Under the pieces are notes generated by a model, which was not told the DNA's origin, ran no database searches, and was given only the letters and a program-made list of their open reading frames with translations. From assembly GCA_014281115.1 (NCBI GenBank), contig JACONQ010000013.1:124001-188000 (forward strand): DNA of 64,000 nt, in the 5' to 3' direction. Positions within the stretch are counted from its first letter, which is position 1. Every line of letters starts with the position of its first letter. This stretch comes from Laburnicola sp. R22_1 (lineage: Eukaryota; Ascomycota; Dothideomycetes; Pleosporales; Didymosphaeriaceae). This document shows positions 55,923 to 64,000 of the stretch, piece by piece. The position numbers and the translations under genes were made by a program.

Positions 55923-56786
55923 TTAAAAGTTGGCCGCAGCGTTTGGCCGTCCGCCGGGGTTGTGGTACTGCTCCAGGTTGGACTGGAAAGGCGAGGCAGC
56001 ATTCGGCGGCTTGTCGCCGAGGGCAGCTCCGGTGCCGGCCATCAAGTCGGCATCGTCTTCGGAGACGCGGTTCTTGCGTCCCCACATGCGCCAGCAGACG
56101 ATGGCGATGCCTCCAAGGAGGATGGCGCCGCCCACGCCGCCGATGACACCGCCGATGACTTTTTTGTTGGTATCGCTGAGACCGCCGCCCTCGCTACTCT
56201 CCGCAGTCGGCGTGGGTAGGCCTGTCAAGAGGGCTGTGCCGGTGGTGTGCTCGAGGCTCCTGAGAGACGTGCTTGTCGATTCAATGGTTTGACCATTGCT
56301 GACGTAGCTGATGATGGTGGTGATCTGTTGAAGCTCGGTCGAGACTTGGGCCGACGTCCTCACGACGGGCGCCGACAAGGTGCGCTCAGGAGGAGCCTCA
56401 GCTGTTCTCGAGGGCGGTGGGGCGCCAGGTGTGCTGGTGCTTGGAGGCGGGGGCCTGGCGCTAGTCGAGCGCTCCTGCGATGGCGTAGGGTCATCAGAAG
56501 GGCTGGGTGCGGGCGTGGAGGACGTTTCTGGGTCTGGAGTCGGCTCGGATGGCTGGGGTTCGTCCGTGGACGATGGAGGCGGCGGGCGGTTGCTGGTGGA
56601 TGGCGGCGCAGGCTCGGAGGAAGGGGCGCCGGTACCGTCTGCCTGTCGCTTGGCGCCGTGGTGGAGGTAAGCGTTGATGCCGTCGATGTGGAGCGCGTCC
56701 TCGACGCGGAAGGCAGAGGCCAGGGCGATGATGGCGAGCAGGGCGAACAAGAGCCACGAGCTGCGCATGGTGCTGAGCATCTTCAT
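55923..56786 (-). CDS. Single-pass mucin-like membrane protein (wall-sensor-like topology), 287 aa
   Basis: Single exon. I chose the ATG at 56786 because MKMLSTMRSSWLLFALLAII gives a clean signal peptide, although the frame stays open to an earlier ATG at 56864. After the signal comes FRVEDALHIDGINAYLHHGAKRQ with a dibasic KR that may be a Kex2 site. A Pro/Ser/Thr-rich stretch of about 110 residues probably carries O-glycans. A conserved-looking segment (VSTELQQITTIISYVSNGQ) precedes one membrane span at about 211-232 (VIGGVIGGVGGAILLGGIAI). The cytoplasmic tail of about 55 residues contains SEDDADLMAGTG and ends RPNAAANF. The layout resembles Mid2/Wsc-type sensors but the WSC cysteine domain is absent, so I leave function open. 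Confidence 0.8.
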   Translation of the reverse strand: MKMLSTMRSSWLLFALLAIIALASAFRVEDALHIDGINAYLHHGAKRQADGTGAPSSEPAPPSTSNRPPPPSSTDEPQPSEPTPDPETSSTPAPSPSDDPTPSQERSTSARPPPPSTSTPGAPPPSRTAEAPPERTLSAPVVRTSAQVSTELQQITTIISYVSNGQTIESTSTSLRSLEHTTGTALLTGLPTPTAESSEGGGLSDTNKKVIGGVIGGVGGAILLGGIAIVCWRMWGRKNRVSEDDADLMAGTGAALGDKPPNAASPFQSNLEQYHNPGGRPNAAANF

Positions 56787-57480
56787 CTTGGCCGAGGGAA
56801 GGAAACGAAGGCGCGGGTGGAGCGCGAGGAGGCGATGTTGTGTGCGCGGAGGGTCGTGTTTCACGAAGAGTGTATTGATTAAACGGGTGCTGGTGGCCGG
56901 CGTGTCGCAGGCGATGGCAAACGAGGGGAGGAGTGGAAGACGTGGGAGAGGGAGAAACGAGGGTGCGGGCAGCGGGCAGCGGGCGGGTGCAATGGCAGGC
57001 AGCGTGTGGGTCGGGCGCTGAGTGTGGCCGAGCAGAGGCGCGGGCGGATTAAGGATGGGCGACGCCGCGACGGGGAGGGAGAGGGAGCGAGAGAAGGGCC
57101 GTGGCCATTTTTAGCCGCCCGTCAGATTATTGTCAAATGCCGCCGCCGTCCCTGGAGTCTGCGTCTACCACGTCGCACGGCACCACCTGCATTCTCTGTG
57201 CTCCTGTTAAAATAAATAAAAGACCGCCGTGCTCAACGACGACAGGAGCCCCGGCCAGACAACGCACCGTCGAAGAGGCTAAAACAAAGGCTGGCCCTGG
57301 CACGCCGTGGCGCCGCACTCTCTTCACCTGCTGCTAACCGCTCCTGTCGACTCCTCCCGGGGGCCTGCACCCAGCCGGCCAGTGTGCGTCATCCTCTTCA
57401 GCTTTTTCCACCCACCGCATATCGCAGGCCCTTTTCACCAATCCCCACGCCTGCTTTTGACCCGTCTGCAGGCCCAAAGC
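56787..57480. promoter_or_regulatory. Divergent promoter region mucin-like / PQ-loop genes
   Basis: 694 bp between the two chosen starts, purine-rich on its left half. No specific site recognised. Confidence 0.5.
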
Positions 57481-58454
57481 ATGAACCCCTCCACTCTCGG
57501 CCACAGCTCGGCCCTGACAGCCCACGAGGCGCTGTCGGGAGTCTTTGGCAGTATTTCGCTGGCTTCGTGGTTCGTTCTGCTGGTTCCCCAACTGATAGAA
57601 AACTACAAACAATCCTCCGCCGACGGCATATCCCTCGCCTTCCTCACCGTCTGGTTCATCGGCGACATCCTCAACCTAGTCGGCGCTGCCTGGGCCGGCC
57701 TCGTTCCCACCGTCATCGCCCTCGCCGTCTACTTCTGCTTCGCCGACCTGATCCTCATCTCCCAATGCATTTACTACAACACCAAGAACGCCGACAAGGC
57801 CCGCAAACAGTCCACCCGCAGTGAAGACAACGTCGAGCAACCGCTACTCGGGCGCAGGGATAGCAGCAATACGGGACTGCCGGGTAGCCATCGGCGCAGG
57901 AGTAGTGCATTGAGTCGAAGGCGCAGAGCGAGCAGCTTGCCGAGCTTGGTGGAAGAAGAGAAGACGGGAGAGTGGGTGAGGAATGTGTTGAGTATAATCG
58001 GCGTGTGTCTGGTGGGCGCTGCGGCTTGGGCCATCGCATGGCGGACCGGGGTGTGGAGGCCTACGCCTGAGAATGCCGCGGGTGGGGACCATGTTGCTCC
58101 CGGTGCGCAAATTCTTGGATATGCCAGCGCACTATTGTACCTGGGAGCGCGCATCCCCCAGATTATTAAGAACCAGAAAGACCGTTCGTGCGAAGGCCTC
58201 AGCCTGCTGTTCTTCATCCTCTCCGTGCTGGGAAATGCTACTTACGGCGCAGGGGTGAGTACCACGTCGTTGCACTTGCAGTGCAAGAAACTGACAGAGG
58301 ATAGATCCTGTTCCACTCCGTTCAAAGGGAATACTTCCTCACCAACCTCCCCTGGCTCATCGGCTCGCTCGGCACAATCGTCGAAGACGTAGTCATCTTC
58401 ATCCAATTTCGTGTCTTCGGAAGCGGTGAATCTTCGTCCGCCGTCGACGCTTAA
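57481..58454 (+). CDS. PQ-loop repeat vacuolar/lysosomal cationic amino-acid transporter (Ypq/PQLC2-like), 307 aa
   Basis: Two exons, 57481-58254 and 58305-58454. Seven membrane segments are expected; both PQ-loop motifs are visible: LLVPQLIENYKQSSADGISL in the first half and ARIPQIIKNQKDRSCEGLSL in the second. Between them is a basic cytoplasmic loop (SHRRRSSALSRRRRASS) and before it QPLLGRR, similar to a dileucine sorting signal. The C-terminal exon has the last spans (LPWLIGSLGTIVEDVVIFIQ). The family exports Lys, Arg and related amino acids from the vacuole. The ATG at 57481 fits the conserved start just before the first span; the frame is open further upstream but without conservation. 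It is divergent from the mucin-like gene. Confidence 0.92.
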
Positions 58455-59103
58455 CCCGCATATCCTCCTAATCGACAAACTGTATATGACGCATATGAAG
58501 ATGATGGGACAACATGGACCATGTCCAAAAGTGTTTATTGGCGTTTACGGTTCTTCGTTTCTCTGCATTCGATTGGAAATCAGCGCAGTCTTTGATACCC
58601 CCAGCGTTCGTGTGGATCAAGCTTCATTGTGAATCTCTGTATATACGCAGACCGCCTGCGTCAGTATGAGCGTGTGTAGGATGAAGCGAGATGAGGTGGT
58701 TAATATAGCTAGATGAACAATTCACATAACACGTATAGAAGCTCGGAAGTACCTCTATCAATGGATGCGTTCAGGTACGCATATGGAAAGTGCACTATTG
58801 TGGACACGCTAGTGCAATGGTCAATGCTCGCTTGGATAACTCTGTGAGCTTTTCAGCTCTTCATCGGTCCTCAAACACAAAGTCTCGGTCATAACACACG
58901 CCCGTTCTTGCTTTTCCATTATGTACAGCAGTTGATATTGCTAATTTTCTCATTAATTGCGTTGGATCTGGACTTTGATTGACGCGCCTTTGACACGCCG
59001 AACGTCGCGTCAGCATGCAAGTATACACGCGCCGATACTTTTATATTCAGCCAAAGCCTCGGCATATTGTTCTGTAAACGTCATCGCAAGCGAATCATCC
59101 AAT
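58455..59103. other. Intergenic between PQ-loop and CCE1 genes
   Basis: 649 bp, 3' UTR of the transporter and promoter of the resolvase. The frame before 59104 is open but lacks an ATG. Nothing else recognised. Confidence 0.5.
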
Positions 59104-60657
59104 ATGCCTCCAACCAACAATATCTTTCCATTGTTTCTGACGTCCCGCGGACCAACTGTTGCAGCAATTCAACAGGTGCTTCAAAGGATTGGCGAAGCTA
59201 CCTCGGGCACCAAAGATGTACTCCAGACTCGTTTGCTGAAGAGTACAGCAAAAACCAAGATGCCAGATCCATTTAATCAGAGACGACAGACTCGGATTCT
59301 ATCCATCGACATGGGCATCAGAAACCTAGCCTACTGCGTTGCCGACGCGCACCTGTCTACACCGAATCCTGGCGCTGCGAAGATGGACGTCCTAGCGTGG
59401 CGGCGGATGGATCTTAGTGAGGCCTTTCGAAAGCACGGGCGCTCCATAGAAGAGGACGAGGACCCTTTCACGCCGGAAAACCTTTCTTGGATGGCAACTT
59501 GGTTCCTGTGGGATACGCTGGGGGTTTGGAAGCCAGACATAATCCTAATTGAGCGCCAAAGATGGCGCAGTTCTAGCGGGCCCTCGATTCAACAGTGGAC
59601 CGTGCGAGTCAACTCGTTGGAGGCGATTATGTGGGGTGTGTTGACGGCACTGTCGGACGCTGTGCCTAAGTGGTGGACGTTTGGGGTAGATCCTAAACGC
59701 GTTGGGCATTTCTGGTTGGACGACCAGACATCAAAGGCTACAAAGAAGAGCAAGATTGAAGAACAAGTGTCTGTTAATGGATTGGAAGATGGGAAAGAAA
59801 CCGGCACAGGCAAGACACTGAGCCGCGGCAAAGCAGAAAAGAAAGCGAAGATGCAACTACTGCGTACCTGGCTCGACTCAGATAACCCTTCAACTGCATT
59901 GTCCGCGACCAAAAGGAACCCAAAGACCGACGACGAAGCAGACGTCGCACGCCATCCGAAGATAGCCTTCTCATTCTGGATCGGCCCGCACAACGTTGGC
60001 GGCAAAGATTACGGCGCTGACGCTACGCGACAAGCCCTCCTATACGCCACCGATACGCCCTCTGAGCGAGTCAAGAGAGCGAACTACCTCAAAGAATATG
60101 TGAAGAAGGTGGATGATATCACCGACTGCTTTTTGCAGGCTGCCGCGTGGGTTGTTTGGGAAGAGAATTTGAAAGAGCTGAAAACACAGGCGGTCGAGTT
60201 TCAGAAAGAAGTCGCAGACGAGCTGGGCATCAAGGAGTTCAGTAATATGCATTTGGCAAAGTTTGTGCAAAAGCTGCAGGATGGTAGAAAGAAGGTTGTG
60301 AAAAAAAAGGTTGCGGAAATGGACAAGGCGGATGCCGACGAAAATAAGAAAGAGGGCGTTAAGCCGAGAACCAAAAGGACGAGGAAAGGTGTAGTGGAAG
60401 ATGACTCGGATGGAACGGGTGCTAAGGATGTCGGGAAGGGAGTTAATGAAATGTCAGCCACGACGACGAAGACTAAAAGAACGAAGAAGAAGGCGGACGA
60501 GAAAGGTGAGAGGAAGGTAGTGGAAGAGACGTTAGCCACGATAAAGAAGACCAAAAAGACGAGGAAGAAGGAAAATGCATCCCCCGCGGAAGTTGCTGCA
60601 ACGCCGAAAACTACGACAAGAACCAGAACCAAGAAGAAGGAGAAGCAAATTATATGA
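59104..60657 (+). CDS. CCE1: Mitochondrial Holliday-junction resolvase Cce1/Ydc2, 517 aa
   Basis: Single exon. The first 45 residues contain a SAP-like DNA-binding helix pair (FLTSRGPTVAAIQQVLQRI ... TKDVLQTRLL), as in S. pombe Ydc2. The RNase H-like catalytic core starts RILSIDMGIRNLAY with Asp69, continues with DIILIERQRWRSSSG (Glu) and ends with KKVDDITDCFLQAAAWVVW (Asp pair), the acidic set that binds two metal ions. After residue 380 there is a 130-residue Lys-rich tail with repeats of the KRTKKK type, unusually long for the family and possibly DNA-binding or a nuclear or nucleolar signal. The enzyme cuts four-way junctions and keeps mitochondrial DNA segregation going. No clear cleavable presequence is seen from this ATG. 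Confidence 0.9.
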   Translation: MPPTNNIFPLFLTSRGPTVAAIQQVLQRIGEATSGTKDVLQTRLLKSTAKTKMPDPFNQRRQTRILSIDMGIRNLAYCVADAHLSTPNPGAAKMDVLAWRRMDLSEAFRKHGRSIEEDEDPFTPENLSWMATWFLWDTLGVWKPDIILIERQRWRSSSGPSIQQWTVRVNSLEAIMWGVLTALSDAVPKWWTFGVDPKRVGHFWLDDQTSKATKKSKIEEQVSVNGLEDGKETGTGKTLSRGKAEKKAKMQLLRTWLDSDNPSTALSATKRNPKTDDEADVARHPKIAFSFWIGPHNVGGKDYGADATRQALLYATDTPSERVKRANYLKEYVKKVDDITDCFLQAAAWVVWEENLKELKTQAVEFQKEVADELGIKEFSNMHLAKFVQKLQDGRKKVVKKKVAEMDKADADENKKEGVKPRTKRTRKGVVEDDSDGTGAKDVGKGVNEMSATTTKTKRTKKKADEKGERKVVEETLATIKKTKKTRKKENASPAEVAATPKTTTRTRTKKKEKQII

Positions 60658-61269
60658 AGCCTGATCGTGTATACACATGCTGGCGCCTAAGGCAAACCTC
60701 CCTTGGACAAAGATTGCTCCCCGGCGGAGCCTCCGTTCGGACACGAAATGGAAGAAACACTCGTCCCAGTCCGGAAACCACAGAATAACGCGTCATCTTG
60801 CTCGGTGGTGGATATCGTTACGCTATCACAATGGTGCAGTCCACCTTTACATTCCGGCGCTTCTGAGGCCCTTTTCCGGTTTCGAACCCTCCCCCAAACA
60901 CCCCCACAGCCTACCATTCTCATGAAGCTCGGCCGGCAGATTTTAGAGACGCAACCAAGGTGCCAAACATCGTCGTCAACTCTATCCATTTTACGAGCTA
61001 GGCGGGTGATGAAAGCGTGAGCTAAACAGCAAACCCGAAGGGTAGAAAAACAGCTGTATTTATTCCTCTGGGAGACAAGGCGATGCAAGCCAAGAGCGCC
61101 GCGACCCAAGAAGATACGCACCATCGTTAGATATCGTGTCATGGATGTAAGCGCATAGAAAAACTTGCCGTGGAATTGTTGTCTTTACCGTCGTTTTGCT
61201 GCCTACTTCTTCCATGAGTATCTTGTGCCTGTTTTTGGGCAGCGGCGACGGGTCCGCTCATGAGACATG

Positions 61270-61730
61270 TCGGGGTTGTTTTAGAAATGTGGATAGGAGA
61301 GTGTTGGGCTGTGGAGAGGAAAGAAGCTTTTGGCCAACGGGGACGCGGAGTCCACACATCTTTTTGCGGAGGTTTTCTTTTAGCAAATGTAGGAAGGAGA
61401 GAGTGATGTGAGTGCTGTGGAGAGGGAAGAAGTTTTGGCCAGCGACGACGAGGAGTCCACACATAAGAAAACGGTGGCCATCTTTTAGAAATGGAGATGG
61501 CAGAGTGTTGGGCTGTGGAGAAGGAAGAAGTTTTGGCCAGCGGCGACGAGGAGTCCATATACGAATAAACGACCACATTTTTTAGAAATGGAGATCAGTA
61601 GGTGATCCTGTGGGGAAAGATGAGGTCTTTGGCCAGTAGCGACGAGGAGTCCACACATGATCTTGAAGATCGTCCTTTTAGCAATGTAGGAAGGAGAGTG
61701 GTGTAGTGTAGGAAGAAAGCCGTAGTCCCC
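61270..61730 (+). repeat. Degenerate tandem array, about four and a half units of 96-108 bp
   Basis: Units start near 61270, 61378, 61483, 61580 and 61676 (last one partial), each with TTTTAGMAATG at its start, GCTGTGGAGARG in the middle and GCGACGAGGAGTCCACACAT toward the end. A partial unit core (GCGGCGACGGGTCC) also precedes the array at about 61241. Units differ by substitutions and small indels. On the plus strand the best unit (from 61491) reads as a short open frame; on the minus strand several units begin ATGTGTGGACTCC. Confidence 0.8.
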
Positions 61731-62437
61731 AAAGCGACTTTTTCTACTCGTCACCTGGGCAAGGCCGCACGCACGTGAACAGCGCACTCAGTTCGTTAAA
61801 CACGTGGATAGCACGCTCCAACACTAAACACGATGCTACCCAGGTCCTCCCCATCTCCGCACATCAACATCCCACCGCGCACGGCCTCCTCTTCCTATCT
61901 AACTCCGCTCCGCGCGCCCTTCCAGGCCATGTAAAGGTTCCTCTCCTTTTTTTTATAACTCAGGAAATGTAAGGTCCCAGCGGCCCATACCTCTAGTTCT
62001 TGATAGTTTTAGTAAGACAAGACATGAGGTTGTGGTAGCTGGCAATAAGGTATGCCATGGATGTTTGTGCGGTGCTGCCGAACCTCCATGGCCGTACCGT
62101 ATACTCGTTTGGAGACGAGGAGCAGCACCGCATACCCCGATATTCCACCTCTTTTTTTAGTAAGAATGGCGCGAGGGGTGGTGTGAGGAGAACAAAATGT
62201 GCCCAAGGTGGGGATTTTATAGATGGTGAGGCTGGCGGAGGGAGGTGGGGGAGGGGAGAGGATAGTGGGTGCAGGTGGTGGTGTCCATCTTTTGGGGGTG
62301 GACGATGGGGGGAGTTGTGATGAGGGGAAGAGGTGGGTGTCGTGGCTGGGGTGGAGGGTGTAGATGCATGGGATATCGTCGCGCAAAAGTGCTCATGAAC
62401 GCGTCCTTGCTGGTTTTCGATGTAATGGAGGAGGAGG

Positions 62438-62500
62438 AGGGACGGACTCTCCATAAAATCCAATCGTGTTGAATTTTAGAGAATCCTACAGCGCGGCAGA
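62438..62500 (+). repeat. 63-bp repeat, copy A (T/A-shifted)
   Basis: Matches copy B (62595-62657) at 55 of 63 positions. Seven of eight differences are transitions, each with T or A in this copy. Confidence 0.85.
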
Positions 62501-62594
62501 CATGGCTTACCATGTGGCTATTTTTGGAGCCAAGAAGGCCAGATCAGATATGAGTTTTATACGTGTGCTGTTTTAGATGTTTAGGGGAGGGGGA

Positions 62595-62657
62595 GGGACG
62601 GACTCTCCATGAAGTCCAATCGCGTCGAATTTTAGAGAACCCCGCAGCGCTGCAGAC
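62595..62657 (+). repeat. 63-bp repeat, copy B
   Basis: Direct copy of 62438-62500, 157 bp away, keeping C or G at the transition positions. Both copies start GGGACGGACTCTCCAT and share GAATTTTAGAGAA. Confidence 0.85.
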
Positions 62658-64000
62658 ACGTTTAGGTGCTGGTGTTGTTTTTTGGGATCCAGCAGGCAGA
62701 GCAGACATGTCTCTGTGTTGTGGATGTTTGGATACTGTGCTGCAGTTGTGAGTGTGTGAGAGGGGAAAGGTAAAGGGTGTAAATTGCCGAGATTTATACT
62801 TGGATTTGGTCTGATCGGGGGTGCGGAGGAATCGCTGAAGGTGACGAAGTGCGCTGCGCACGTGGAGTATTGCGCAGGTATGTTATCTTTTGAGATGGGA
62901 TGAAGAGATGGAATGTAGGATCCTATGGCCATAGGTATAGGATGCAACGTGTGCTGCCAAGGTAGATTCGATGGTGCGCATCATCACCTGCAGGTGTCAG
63001 TCACTGCTGAATTACAGAATGGGCCGTAGACTGATTTCCATGTGTACTTCGAACACAGCTCAGTGTTGATACATGAGGTTGATATGATATTGCAAGGACA
63101 CATATAAGCCTCGGGTGGCCTTTTTAATCCAGGCGCACTCTCTTGCTTGCCATGATGAAATTCTGGAACCATTTTGGTGGTCCCAGGCACGTCACCATGG
63201 GGCTTTTTCAGGCGTCTTTTAGTGGGCCTGCCGCCCTCAGTGAGTGCAGGTTTTGTGTACAATGACAGAAGCACCAGCGAGGATTTTATAGAGCGCCTGA
63301 AGAGTGGGTGCACGAGCAGTGGTGGATTTAGTCCTATTAGAATTGGAGCTAAGTATATGATGAAGATGATGAGCGGCATCATTGCTCAGCAGAGTGTGTT
63401 CTTCCCATGGAGGTTGCGATTTTCTTTTAGACTGCGCTTCTCTCAGTCTCCGACACAAGCATTTCCGTTCGGATTGGCAGTTGTTGTTTTTTTACCCCGA
63501 AATGGGGACTGAGCATACCGCAACTTGATCCTCAAAGGTTGAAATGTACCTAACTTGGGCACACAGGACCGTCCAGACATGCAATGCTGTGCAGATCATT
63601 TTAGACGCCCGGAAGGTGCAATTTATAGATGAATATGGACAACTAGAGAGTATGATCAAGTGATCTGTAGTCATCACCTGAGTATACATCTCTGCCTTAT
63701 CTATTTATGATAATGATGATCATCGATTAATGAGCGTAATGTCTCGCGATGAACCCTCGAATCCCTTTACCACATACGTTAATTCTCATTCCACTAGCTT
63801 CTTTTATATTTCGGACTGAACGCCTCCAGAACATGACGTCGATGCTCTAATATTTTGGTACGCCACCATAAGGGAGCATTATTGTTTTCATTCCGAAAGA
63901 GACACCATGAGTCCATTGCTTCCTGGATTTTAGTTGGTAACGCGCGATGGTGCAATGTGGGGAGCGGCGATTAGACGCAAGCTGGAGCTTTATATATGTG

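Larger units (their letters stand above)
60658..64000. other. Gene-poor right end with degenerate repeats
   Basis: 3.3 kb with no recognisable gene. It contains the tandem array at 61270-61730, a two-copy 63-bp repeat (62438-62500 and 62595-62657), purine-rich strand asymmetry near 62230-62340, and many TTTTAG strings. Sequence after 62900 is ordinary to AT-rich and without a convincing frame. No telomeric repeat is seen. Confidence 0.5.

Noticed and set aside
58957..59103. N-terminal extension of the Cce1 frame
   Set aside because: The extension begins with TTG and contains no ATG; the first ATG is at 59104 and gives the conserved SAP region.
1..64000. CRISPR arrays, bacterial operons or biosynthetic gene clusters
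   Set aside because: No spaced direct repeats of CRISPR type, and the intron-bearing genes are eukaryotic. No polyketide synthase, peptide synthetase, terpene synthase or cluster regulator seen.

Overview
The window is nuclear DNA of a filamentous ascomycete fungus. The genes carry short (about 45-160 bp) spliceosomal introns with GT(C/A)NG donors and YAG acceptors. The best-recognised products have their closest relatives in Pezizomycotina (DUF3405 protein, CkiA-type casein kinase, STF2-like hydrophilin, Axl2-like cadherin-fold protein). Several repeats carry polarised C-to-T / G-to-A changes of the kind left by repeat-induced point mutation (RIP). Dothideomycetes is my best guess at class level, but that is inference. 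About 23 protein genes are supported, nearly all core housekeeping; I see no biosynthetic cluster. Coordinates of spliced genes were worked out by hand and checked only for reading-frame consistency.

Left part (1-12.4 kb): an open reading frame running off the left edge, a DUF3405 type II membrane protein, a 1.79 kb Fot1/pogo DNA transposon with 96-bp inverted repeats, TA target duplications and a transposase broken by three stop codons, then a p24 cargo receptor divergent from a short-chain dehydrogenase, and a SWIM/RING zinc-finger protein. 12.4-20.8 kb is gene-poor: pentanucleotide repeats, a 164-bp TA-flanked MITE, an extremely AT-rich RIP-like block, and one gene for a secreted Pro/Ser/Thr-rich protein with PGxGY repeats.

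Middle (20.8-47.7 kb): ferric reductase, SWC4 (SWR1/NuA4 chromatin complexes), a DUF1264/oil-body-associated-like protein with a signal peptide, casein kinase I (CkiA/Yck type), nucleoporin Nup133, an STF2/TMA10-like hydrophilin whose start codon appears to be split by an intron, divergent from Dre2 (cytosolic Fe-S assembly), an Axl2-like polarity protein, and a short RecQ helicase with a GC-AG intron.

Right part (48-60.7 kb): UBA-C2H2-UBX protein divergent from the VAP protein Scs2, asparagine synthetase with three TGACTCA (Gcn4/CpcA-type) sites, a small secreted cysteine protein, a single-pass mucin-like membrane protein divergent from a PQ-loop vacuolar transporter, and the mitochondrial Holliday-junction resolvase Cce1/Ydc2. 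The last 3.3 kb has no recognisable gene but holds a degenerate tandem array of about 100-bp units and a two-copy 63-bp repeat whose differences are strongly RIP-polarised.

The genes do not form one pathway. Recurrent themes are divergent promoter pairs and repeat decay confined to gene-poor gaps. I did not find a clearly new biological system; the most unusual items are the split start codon, the secreted OBAP-like protein, the PGxGY protein bounded by dibasic sites, and the right-end repeat array.
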